Assembly (NCBI GenBank): GCA_023457235.1
Contig: JAEWMK010000413.1
Coordinates: forward strand, 1 to 5,994
Length of the DNA: 5,994 nt
Reading direction: 5' to 3'
Origin: Bacillota bacterium
GTDB taxonomy: Bacteria > Bacillota > Bacilli > Bacillales > Bacillaceae_J
Position 1 is the stretch's first letter, and every line of letters starts with the position of its first letter. The notes under the pieces are model-generated. The model saw only the letters and a program-made list of their open reading frames with translations. It searched no databases and was not told where the DNA came from. The position numbers and the translations under genes are program-made. Shown here piece by piece: positions 1-5,215 of the stretch.

Positions 1-1
1 C

Positions 2-382
2 GCTTATACATACCAAATGCATACACATTGTTTAGTGAATGTTGTCAGTGGAAAAATAGATGCACCAGAAGCCGTACTTATTCGCGCTGTTGAACCTTAT
101 CGCGGAATTGAGTTGATGAAAAAAAGAAGAAAGATGGAGGATTTAAAAAATCTTACCAATGGCCCGGGGAAACTTACGAAAGCTTTAGGTATCAGTATGG
201 AGGACTATGGGCATTCTTTCATGAGGCCTCCTCTCCTGATTGCTGATGGTTTCGTTCCAGACGCTGATGCGGTTGAGCAGGGAAAACGAATTGGGATTGA
301 AAATACTGGCGAAGCAAAAGATTATCCGTGGCGCTTTTGGATTAGGGATAATCCATATGTATCGAGGGGACCGAAGAAGTAG
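2..382 (+). CDS. 3-methyladenine DNA glycosylase (Aag/Mpg family), 5' end outside the window
   Basis: This is the C-terminal 126 codons of an alkyladenine/3-methyladenine DNA glycosylase of the Aag (MPG) family, the type called YxlJ in Bacillus subtilis. The family cuts the N-glycosidic bond of alkylated purines such as 3-methyladenine, starting base-excision repair in the cytoplasm. The reading frame is open from base 2, with an ATG at 17 lying inside a family-conserved strand (AYTYQMHTHCLVNVV), so that ATG is not the start. Recognisable family blocks are AVLIRAVEP, the Aag-family equivalent of the segment carrying an active-site arginine, then LTNGPGKLTKALGI, and a C-terminal DYPWRFWIRDNPYVS. 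Family members are about 190-210 residues, so roughly 70 residues, including the catalytic Glu, lie upstream. The gene stops at TAG 380-382 and is followed by a hairpin terminator. It converges on the minus-strand genes to its right. The family assignment is firm; which alkylated bases it prefers is not visible. Confidence 0.93.
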   Translation, partial: AYTYQMHTHCLVNVVSGKIDAPEAVLIRAVEPYRGIELMKKRRKMEDLKNLTNGPGKLTKALGISMEDYGHSFMRPPLLIADGFVPDADAVEQGKRIGIENTGEAKDYPWRFWIRDNPYVSRGPKK

Positions 383-397
383 GTAACCTAGACATCA

Positions 398-439
398 AAA
401 ATGACTCCCCCTATTTCGTAAATAGGAAGTAGTCATTTT
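398..439. terminator. Two-way hairpin terminator between convergent genes
   Basis: The outer arms AAAATGACT (398-406) and AGTCATTTT (431-439) are perfect complements. The inner arms CCTATTT (410-416) and AAATAGG (420-426) close on a CGT loop. A small internal loop (CCC against AAGT) separates them. The T-rich ends on both strands fit a rho-independent terminator shared by the plus-strand glycosylase gene and the minus-strand membrane-protein/PLD operon. Confidence 0.88.
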
Positions 440-501
440 GAATTTTACATTAAAGCAACTTGTTCTTTCTTAATACTCCTACGATAACACAACTTTCCAC
501 C

Positions 502-990
502 TTAAATATGTTTTCCTTTTCTGAATAATTCAGTATTTATCTCATTTTCATTTACAATTAGCATTAATAATGGCGTTAGGATAAAGAATGACATTAATGA
601 TAACAGTACAAAAAGAATAAAAACAACCTTTCGCTTTATTGTTAACATCGCCAACAAAATAATAGATGCTAATCCGAAAATTAATAATGCTAATTCCTGA
701 TATTTAGAAAGAAATAATCCAACCACTAACAATGGCAATAACCAATGTGCATAAATTTTCGGAAAAGCAAGATTAATAATTCGTCCATGGATATACAGAT
801 TACCTACCGGCAACCAACACAACCATCTACTCCCAATTAGTTGTTTCTTTGCAATTAATTGCAAGGCAAAGCCATAGATAAAGTGAATCGGAAATAACAG
901 TAAAATAATAATTCCAGAAAAAAACAAAAAGATGATCGGCCCGAAAATTGCAGCAAGAATGTAATTTATTAATTGATCTAAACCTTCCAT
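502..990 (-). CDS. Small polytopic membrane protein of unknown function
   Basis: This is a 162-residue integral membrane protein with no function I can name. Hydrophobic stretches fall at about residues 10-44 (long enough for one extended or two short segments), 78-95, 98-117 and 122-146, so four or five membrane passes. Residues 48-72 form a polar loop containing LIGSRWLCWLPVGNLYIHGR. A pattern of the kind W-x-x-W-(I/L)-P-x-x-N-(I/L)-Y occurs in several unassigned Firmicute membrane proteins, which is a resemblance only. The short tail (NENEINTELFRKGKHI) is charged. The ATG at 990 has an SD, AGGGGG (998-1003 on the minus strand), 7 nt upstream. The gene begins 27 bp after the stop of the phospholipase D-like gene and no terminator lies between them, so the two are probably co-transcribed, ending at the hairpin at 398-439. 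A role alongside the PLD-like protein at the membrane is inference from position only. Confidence 0.8.
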   Translation of the reverse strand: MEGLDQLINYILAAIFGPIIFLFFSGIIILLLFPIHFIYGFALQLIAKKQLIGSRWLCWLPVGNLYIHGRIINLAFPKIYAHWLLPLLVVGLFLSKYQELALLIFGLASIILLAMLTIKRKVVFILFVLLSLMSFFILTPLLMLIVNENEINTELFRKGKHI

Positions 991-1017
991 CCCTTATCCC
1001 CCTAATGAGTCGAATCA

Positions 1018-2484
1018 TCAAAACGTAGACAATCCGCTCCACTCTTGAAACCGATAAACCCAATATTTCAGTGCCGATTCATCCTTGTACTTTTCATAAG
1101 ATGCTGTGTATATACCGTCTTTATTTTCCCAAACTCTTGTAAAATAGTTATCTACTTCCGTGACAATTGCGTGATTATTTTTGGCTATAATTTTTACATC
1201 TGTCTCTAAATTAAAATCATCGATATTTCGTTTTGTGAAGTTGGAGGAGCCGCCGATGATGATACTCTCTTCAGCTTTTTTAATGAAAAGTAGCTTAGTA
1301 TGGTATTGTTCACCGTGGGTATCATACCATTTCAGTTGAATTTTTTGATCACTTTTTTCTAATAATTCACTCGCAACAGGACGATTCGGGATCCCGTTTT
1401 TCTCCATCCCAAATGCATCTTTGTTTGGATCTAATACGATTTGAACAGAAACTTCTCTATTAGCAGCGTCAATTAATGATTGAATAACATCCCGATCTGA
1501 AAGGTAAAACATGCCAAGCTTAATTTCATCCCCTTTGTCTGTCTCATTAAGGACCTGAAGGATGTGTTTTTTTATTTTCCCTTCCGTTATCAAGCTTGCA
1601 TTCACACTGTCACTTTGATTGAGTGCCTTTGGATCATTGTTATTGTCATCGATTTCCCTACTCGCTATTACAGCAACAGCACGAGGTTCATACTTTTCAT
1701 CGGACATTACCGCTACATGATTTTCCGAATTCACAATATCCTCAATTATGTTCCCTTTCACTACAAAGGCAATATTTGAGTGATAACCACTGGCATCATG
1801 TGGGTTCGCTGATGTCACGATCGCTTGTTTTTCAGTTGCAATGACTTTTCGATGATTAGCCTTAAAATTCAGCAATTTGGCATACGATCTTAATTCTACC
1901 TTCGGTGAATCTTCACTAAAAGGGTTAGGAAGCCAGCCATTCTCAAAATCTCCAATCCAACCAATAAATGCTCGATAAAAACCGGAGTAAGCCGGGTTAG
2001 AATCTCGTAATTTATTTAAATCTGTATAAACTACATTTACGCCACTTTCAACCAATTGATCTATATATTTTGTAGAATAGGATCCATAAAAGCTATTCAT
2101 TTCGTCTGTTATAAATGTAATTTCCATTTGCGGATTTTCCTTTTGTTTAGCAACAAGTGCCGTTGTTAATTGCTCCGTTAAACCCGGATATTGCTCTGTT
2201 TTATCATAAGCATCGTTGAATAAAAACATATCGATAACGATAAATTGCTCTGCTTCCTCAATTGTTTTAATAATATTTTCGAAAATTACTTGTTCACTAT
2301 TCCGCTTTCCATCCTTTAGGTATGTTAAATCATATAAAAAATCAACATCATACGCTGTATGTTCCTGTCCTTCAAAAGACAATCCTGCTGGTACGCTTTT
2401 GTTATATCCATAAATCGAAAACAAGACAGCAACGGAAAACAGGAGTAACAACAAATATCGCTTTTTAAAATTCACTTTTTTCAA
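1018..2484 (-). CDS. Membrane-anchored phospholipase D superfamily (HKD) protein
   Basis: A 488-residue protein with two PLD-type half-sites. Numbered from the TTG start, residues 10-27 are a hydrophobic segment after a Lys/Arg-rich start, so it is probably exported and held by an uncleaved signal anchor. Half-site 1 has H211-x-K213 in NHRKVIAT, then TSAN with N227. Half-site 2 has H395-x-K397 in YHTKLLFI, then GGSSN with N415. PLD-superfamily enzymes form a covalent phospho-histidine and cleave or transfer phosphodiesters of lipids or nucleic acids. In both half-sites the Asp of the H-x-K-x4-D pattern is replaced (E218; K402), while His, Lys and Asn are kept, so catalysis remains possible. 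Substrate is unknown: cardiolipin-synthase-like, lipase or nuclease activity are all open. I chose TTG at 2484 because AAAGG (2498-2494) sits 9 nt before it; the in-frame GTG at 2493 lies inside that SD and would give 491 residues. It is the first gene of a pair with the membrane protein at 502-990. Confidence 0.88.
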   Translation of the reverse strand: MKKVNFKKRYLLLLLFSVAVLFSIYGYNKSVPAGLSFEGQEHTAYDVDFLYDLTYLKDGKRNSEQVIFENIIKTIEEAEQFIVIDMFLFNDAYDKTEQYPGLTEQLTTALVAKQKENPQMEITFITDEMNSFYGSYSTKYIDQLVESGVNVVYTDLNKLRDSNPAYSGFYRAFIGWIGDFENGWLPNPFSEDSPKVELRSYAKLLNFKANHRKVIATEKQAIVTSANPHDASGYHSNIAFVVKGNIIEDIVNSENHVAVMSDEKYEPRAVAVIASREIDDNNNDPKALNQSDSVNASLITEGKIKKHILQVLNETDKGDEIKLGMFYLSDRDVIQSLIDAANREVSVQIVLDPNKDAFGMEKNGIPNRPVASELLEKSDQKIQLKWYDTHGEQYHTKLLFIKKAEESIIIGGSSNFTKRNIDDFNLETDVKIIAKNNHAIVTEVDNYFTRVWENKDGIYTASYEKYKDESALKYWVYRFQEWSGLSTF

Positions 2485-2543
2485 AGCAACCACCCTTTAC
2501 GTTATAGTTACTTCTAAAACTAATTTTTATTTCCTTAACTTTT

Positions 2544-2572
2544 ACAATATGATTAATAGGTGTTTCTTGCAA
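2544..2572 (-). promoter_or_regulatory. Possible promoter of the PLD-like operon
   Basis: On the minus strand, TTGCAA (2572-2567) and TATTGT (2549-2544) are separated by 17 bp and lie upstream of the PLD-like gene, downstream of the 2606-2640 terminator. Each hexamer matches the sigma-A consensus at only 4 of 6 places. TATAAC nearer the gene is an alternative -10 but has no convincing -35. Confidence 0.3.
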
Positions 2573-2605
2573 TATGTATTTTTTATGGAAGTAGCCTACA
2601 AAAGC

Positions 2606-2640
2606 AAAAACGACAAGTGTGGTTATCACTTGTCGTTTTT
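2606..2640. terminator. Strong two-way hairpin terminator after the protease remnant
   Basis: AAAAACGACAAGTG (2606-2619) and CACTTGTCGTTTTT (2627-2640) form a perfect 14-bp stem around a 7-nt loop, with T-runs at the 3' end on either strand. On the minus strand it begins right at the stop codon (2641-2639) of the aspartic protease remnant, so it is most likely that gene's own terminator. It now separates the SEC-C/YcdB unit from the PLD operon. Confidence 0.9.
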
Positions 2641-2806
2641 AATGATTTTGAACTAATTCCAATTTTTCCAAATCAATAATAAATTTTCCATTCATTAAGA
2701 TATCAAGCCCTATGAGGCCATTGATACCCCAATCATCTAAGTTTCCAAAATCCAACTTCATTTCTTGTATTTCATGCGCACCGAGCTTAATAAAACTAAA
2801 AACCCC
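2639..2806 (-). pseudogene. Truncated retropepsin-like aspartic protease (C-terminal remnant)
   Basis: Reading the minus strand from after an in-frame TAG (2809-2807) to TAA (2641-2639) gives about 55 residues. From IKLG onward they read as the C-terminal part of a clan AA (retropepsin-like) aspartic protease: IKLGAHEIQEMKLDFG, then DDWGINGLIGLDILM, then FIIDLEKLELV. The G-L-I-G-x-D-x-L followed by a final beta strand (FIIDL) is the usual end of the small (about 120-residue) bacterial members. The half that should carry the catalytic D-(T/S)-G is absent: a stop codon and then the end of another gene occupy its place. There is no start codon with an SD for what remains. I read it as a dead remnant left by a deletion or recombination. 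The codons are otherwise intact and the gene's terminator is kept, suggesting a fairly recent loss. The family call rests on motif recognition, not on a search. Confidence 0.72.
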
Positions 2807-2824
2807 CTAGAAATAATTTTCTAG
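2798..2824 (-). terminator. Weak or damaged hairpin after the YcdB-like gene
   Basis: CTAGAAA (2807-2813) and TTTCTAG (2818-2824) form a 7-bp stem with a 4-nt loop, just past the stop of the YcdB-like gene. On the minus strand the stem is followed by GGGG and then TTTTT (2802-2798). The four unpaired Gs between stem and T-run are unusual, as if the stem once extended with C and A bases on the other arm. It may still act as a weak terminator. Confidence 0.45.
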
Positions 2825-2826
2825 TC

Positions 2827-3561
2827 TTAAAGCAACGACATTTTCTTGTCCCAAATCAATTCCCCGCTACAAGCATCGATATACCGCAACCGTTTAACAG
2901 CATCAATTACGCGAAATTCCGGAATCGGTTCGTAAACAAGACGATATTCATCCTCCGTTTCTTTAATCTCGTATATAGATGAATGCAAGGTCGAAATCGT
3001 TAACTGCATCCATGTTTCGTCTAGTATTTTATCTCTCACAGTATCCGCAGCAATGATAGCCGATGGCCATGAAGGTCTGTTAATAGCTCCGGACAAGTTT
3101 TCATTCAAATGATATCTACTAATACTCCGTTTGTCATTAACCGTTACTTCACACCCTGTATAAGGCAGTGGCAGTCCACCAACTTCCTCCTGATAAGTGA
3201 TATAGTAATTATTTCGGCCTTTTTCGATATGGACCCATTTATACAAAGCATGATTTGGATTTTGTTTTAAGAGGAAGGAATTAGCAACCTGTTTTGCTTC
3301 ATCGGCTTCATCGGCTTCGTCGCAAACATATCCAACACCTTCTTCTTTCTCCTCATCAATATCTAGCCCTATGAGTTGCCCTGTTTGTAAATCAAGAGTG
3401 ACTTCAATCTTATTATCATCATTCTCTGGGTCCTCCCAGATGAAACAACGCTCTTTTTCATCACCAATAGGGATGCTATCCTCCATTACAAGTTGATAAT
3501 GCTCCGGAATCACAACGATAGATTTCGCTATTGAACGCAGTTTATTAAGGTCCATTGACAT
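2827..3561 (-). CDS. YcdB/YcdC-type domain protein, cytoplasmic
   Basis: A 244-residue acidic protein resembling the YcdB/YcdC repeat family of Bacillus. Recognisable pieces are the alternation of a beta-rich half (residues 36-70, with the turn LQTGQLIGLDID), the block NNYYITYQEEVGGLPLPYTG (117-136), which is typical of the family, and the C-terminal LVYEPIPEFRVIDA... with YIDACSGELIW (227-237). The biochemical role of the family is not established. Family members are often exported, but this one has no signal peptide or membrane segment, so it should be cytoplasmic. Residues 81-89 are a DEADEADEA acidic run from a 9-bp tandem repeat. I chose ATG at 3561 because a GGGGG SD ends 7 nt before it; the upstream ATG at 3597, overlapping the SEC-C gene, has no SD. 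The start is 20 bp after the SEC-C gene's stop, so translation from one mRNA is likely. Family call moderately sure, function unknown. Confidence 0.78.
   Translation of the reverse strand: MSMDLNKLRSIAKSIVVIPEHYQLVMEDSIPIGDEKERCFIWEDPENDDNKIEVTLDLQTGQLIGLDIDEEKEEGVGYVCDEADEADEAKQVANSFLLKQNPNHALYKWVHIEKGRNNYYITYQEEVGGLPLPYTGCEVTVNDKRSISRYHLNENLSGAINRPSWPSAIIAADTVRDKILDETWMQLTISTLHSSIYEIKETEDEYRLVYEPIPEFRVIDAVKRLRYIDACSGELIWDKKMSLL
3296..3322. repeat. 9-bp tandem repeat, three copies, inside the YcdB-like gene
   Basis: Three adjacent copies of GCTTCATCG lie at 3296-3304, 3305-3313 and 3314-3322, the last with one change (GCTTCGTCG). In the gene's frame each copy encodes Asp-Glu-Ala, giving an acidic nine-residue run. 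Copy-number changes would keep the frame. Confidence 0.85.
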
Positions 3562-3581
3562 ATATATACCCCCGTTGATTC

Positions 3582-4757
3582 TCAATCCCCACAACATTTC
3601 TTAAACTTTTTTCCGCTCCCACACGGACAAGGATCATTTCTGCCAACCTTTTGACGAGTTTGGAGACTAATGACCTCCCCTTTTTTGTTGGGCAAAGGCT
3701 GTAATGAATTCTTCTCCCATTTGAATAGTTCTTCTGATGTATATCCCTTTAAATACCATTGTCTCGTATTATTCATAAGCGTAACAACGGCATCCATCAG
3801 CCTTTGCACAGCTTCTAAGCTTTCGAATGTCAGTTGCATCTGTAAATGCTGAAGAAGCTGACTAGGTTGAATACCCATTTTTACATGGATAATACAGTCC
3901 TCGATAAGAGCCACCGCCTCTTCTTGAGGCATTCGATACTCCTTCGTAAATAGCGATAATAGTTGGGAATAGCCCTTTGGATGCTCGACATAGTTCGTTT
4001 CACCGGCTTCAAGGAGTTGTTTCCTCGAGAAAGAATAGTAGGCAATATTCCCCCTGGATGCCTGCTCCTCTAAAATAACTAAAGGATCCATCACTTCCCA
4101 GTATGAATAGCCGTACCTATCAATAAAAATTTCCTGGTAGTATTCCATCGCATCAAAAATAACATAATTAAAGGCCAGGAAATCAGAACGAACAGGTGTA
4201 TATTTTTCAACTAAATTCAATAACTTGTCACGCGGCACTATGCCATAATAATAGAGTAAGCCCCGGGTTAACTTAATCCATTCCGTATTTCGCTTAACAT
4301 CTGCAAGTATCGTCTCATCTTGAATAATCTCCCCTAGAGAAGGCAATAATTCCATAGGAATCATAACGACTGGATTTCCATTCTGAAAACTAGTAAACAT
4401 AAAACCAGTTTTATAGAAATACTCCATCTCCTCTATTTCTATATTTTTTGCACTAATGACTCCATTATTGGTAATGATACTTTTTATTAAAAATAACCGC
4501 CTCTCATCGAATTGGCTGATAATAATTCTAAGAAGTAAAGGGATTCCCTCTGCCAAATATTGAATTAACTCTGTCTTTTTTAAGGAACTAATATTTTTGA
4601 TTTGCAGTTTTTTCCGAATGTCTTGAAGTTCTGCGACTTTTAATGCAGACAGCCCTTCCTTTAATGTCGCTATTCCTGTGAAATTATTCTTTTGATCCTT
4701 ATTTTTATTTCCTTCCATTTCATGCTCCTTTCGCACAGAGTCTATCACTGAAAACAT
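3582..4757 (-). CDS. SEC-C zinc-binding protein with SAP/Rho-N-like N-terminus
   Basis: A 391-residue soluble protein. Its last 21 residues (VGRNDPCPCGSGKKFKKCCGD) are a complete SEC-C motif, C-x-C-x8-C-C (C377, C379, C388, C389), the zinc-binding tail also found at the end of SecA, where it contacts SecB and ribosomes. Residues 32-73 (LKEGLSALKVAELQDIRKKL onward to YLAEGIP) look like the helix-extended-helix of SAP/Rho N-terminal domains, which suggests nucleic-acid binding. The middle 300 residues are helical with many aromatics and I do not recognise them. The job is unknown; a regulator or adaptor is one guess. The start is uncertain: ATG 4757 has AAGGAG 9 nt upstream (4772-4767), and ATG 4718 has AAAGGAG 6 nt upstream (4731-4725), giving 378 residues. 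I prefer 4757 for spacing and the shorter leader. The YcdB-like gene follows after 20 bp. Confidence 0.85.
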   Translation of the reverse strand: MFSVIDSVRKEHEMEGNKNKDQKNNFTGIATLKEGLSALKVAELQDIRKKLQIKNISSLKKTELIQYLAEGIPLLLRIIISQFDERRLFLIKSIITNNGVISAKNIEIEEMEYFYKTGFMFTSFQNGNPVVMIPMELLPSLGEIIQDETILADVKRNTEWIKLTRGLLYYYGIVPRDKLLNLVEKYTPVRSDFLAFNYVIFDAMEYYQEIFIDRYGYSYWEVMDPLVILEEQASRGNIAYYSFSRKQLLEAGETNYVEHPKGYSQLLSLFTKEYRMPQEEAVALIEDCIIHVKMGIQPSQLLQHLQMQLTFESLEAVQRLMDAVVTLMNNTRQWYLKGYTSEELFKWEKNSLQPLPNKKGEVISLQTRQKVGRNDPCPCGSGKKFKKCCGD

Positions 4758-4807
4758 CAGCTCCAACTCCTTGCTAGCCTTTATTTGCACTTTATGTATT
4801 TTTTTCC

Positions 4808-4816
4808 ATTGTATCA
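4808..4816 (-). promoter_or_regulatory. Extended -10 promoter for the SEC-C/YcdB unit
   Basis: The minus strand reads TGATACAAT, a TGn-extended -10 with TACAAT (4813-4808) matching the sigma-A box at 5 of 6 places. No good -35 is visible, which an extended -10 can tolerate. Transcription would begin near 4800, leaving a leader of about 45 nt to ATG 4757 or 80 nt to ATG 4718. It diverges from the antitoxin promoters. Confidence 0.5.
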
Positions 4817-4867
4817 CGCATTCGCTTAATTTAAACACTTGAAACTGGGTTGAATTTCATCACAAAC

Positions 4868-4909
4868 TTAAATTCGCTGTTAAATTAGTCTTATAATTTT
4901 ATGTATAAT
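4868..4909 (+). promoter_or_regulatory. Two overlapping promoters for the toxin-antitoxin operon
   Basis: Two identical -10 boxes, TATAAT, lie at 4892-4897 and 4904-4909. Each has a TTAAAT hexamer exactly 18 bp upstream (4868-4873 and 4880-4885), a weak -35 match. The two sets are offset by exactly 12 bp. The downstream -10 box lies within an inverted repeat that could be an operator. Distance to the antitoxin ATG suits either one. Confidence 0.55.
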
Positions 4910-4914
4910 AAAAT
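4896..4914. promoter_or_regulatory. Inverted repeat over the -10 box, possible antitoxin operator
   Basis: ATTTTA (4896-4901) and TAAAAT (4909-4914) are perfect 6-bp arms around TGTATAA, spanning the second TATAAT. Phd/YefM antitoxins usually repress their own promoter by binding short palindromes there, so this is a reasonable operator candidate. The arms are pure A/T, so chance is not excluded. Confidence 0.35.
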
Positions 4915-4930
4915 CAACAAAGGAGTTGAT
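4913..4930 (+). promoter_or_regulatory. Antitoxin SD held in the loop of a small hairpin
   Basis: ATCAAC (4913-4918) and GTTGAT (4925-4930) are perfect complements around AAAGGA (4919-4924), so most of the SD AAAGGAG sits in a 6-nt loop and its last G begins the closing arm. The SD ends 8 nt before ATG 4934 and decides that start over the in-frame ATG at 4901. Whether the hairpin forms in mRNA is untested. Confidence 0.55.
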
Positions 4931-4933
4931 ATT

Positions 4934-5182
4934 ATGCCAAATATTAAACCTGTTTCTGATTTAAGAAATTATAATGATGTTTTAAAGGATGTCTCCGTTG
5001 GTGATCCAGTCTTTTTAACCAAAAATGGCCGGGGTAAATTTGCAATTCTTGATATTGAAGAGTATGAAAAAAATCAAGCTACAATTAAATTGCTTTCTAA
5101 ACTTATGGAAGCTGAGAGGGCCATTAAAACGGGAGATGAATGGCTAAGCGAAGAACAAGTTAAAAGAAATCTGGAAGTCTAA
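4934..5182 (+). CDS. Type II antitoxin, Phd/YefM family
   Basis: An 82-residue Phd/YefM-type antitoxin. Such proteins neutralise a partner RelE/ParE toxin through their C-terminal half and bind DNA with the N-terminal half to repress their own operon. Visible family features are the opening NIKPVSDLRNYNDVLKDV, then VGDPVFLTKNGRGKFAILDIEEYEK, the usual Phd-fold strand-helix pattern in which the antitoxin says 'V-x-x-N-G-x-x-x-x-x-(L/I)'. A helical charged tail follows (SKLMEAERAIKTGDEWLSEEQVKRNLEV), the expected toxin-wrapping region. I placed the start at ATG 4934, where AAAGGAG ends 8 nt upstream; ATG 4901 lies inside the promoter. It is directly followed by a RelE/ParE-type toxin gene in the same frame, with 33 bp between its stop and the toxin's first in-frame ATG. 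Full length for the family and nothing missing. Confidence 0.92.
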   Translation: MPNIKPVSDLRNYNDVLKDVSVGDPVFLTKNGRGKFAILDIEEYEKNQATIKLLSKLMEAERAIKTGDEWLSEEQVKRNLEV

Positions 5183-5187
5183 TTTTT

Positions 5188-5215
5188 ATGCAAAATAAGA
5201 ATAAATCCCGTTGCC
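5188..5215 (+). other. Displaced toxin start: ATG out of frame with the toxin
   Basis: ATG 5188-5190 stands where a ParE/RelE toxin gene of this kind should start, but its frame runs 14 codons to TGA 5230-5232. The toxin frame read upstream of ATG 5216 gives KIRINPVA, the family's usual first strand (commonly Met-x-Lys-Ile-Arg), then Cys, Leu, Phe and the antitoxin stop TAA 5180-5182, with no ATG, GTG or TTG. Adding two bases after ATG 5188 would restore one frame, so a 2-bp deletion right after the start codon is the simplest explanation. Confidence 0.65.

Noticed and set aside
445..492. A possible 15-codon minus-strand ORF starting at TTG 490-492 after AAGGTGG, just past the membrane-protein gene.
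   Set aside because: The SD-to-start spacing is only 4 nt, the start is TTG and the peptide resembles nothing I know. It lies between a stop codon and a terminator, where short open frames arise by chance.
827..1063. Minus-strand frame overlapping the membrane-protein and PLD-like genes.
   Set aside because: It is an out-of-frame shadow of two well-supported genes, with no SD and no family pattern.
1564..1844. Plus-strand frames inside the PLD-like gene.
   Set aside because: They are antisense to a gene with clear HKD motifs and have aromatic/Cys-rich compositions typical of antisense reading.
2605..2641. The 2606-2640 inverted repeat as a mobile-element end or attachment site.
   Set aside because: A perfect stem with T-run placed exactly at a stop codon is better explained as an ordinary terminator, and no transposase or second copy is present.
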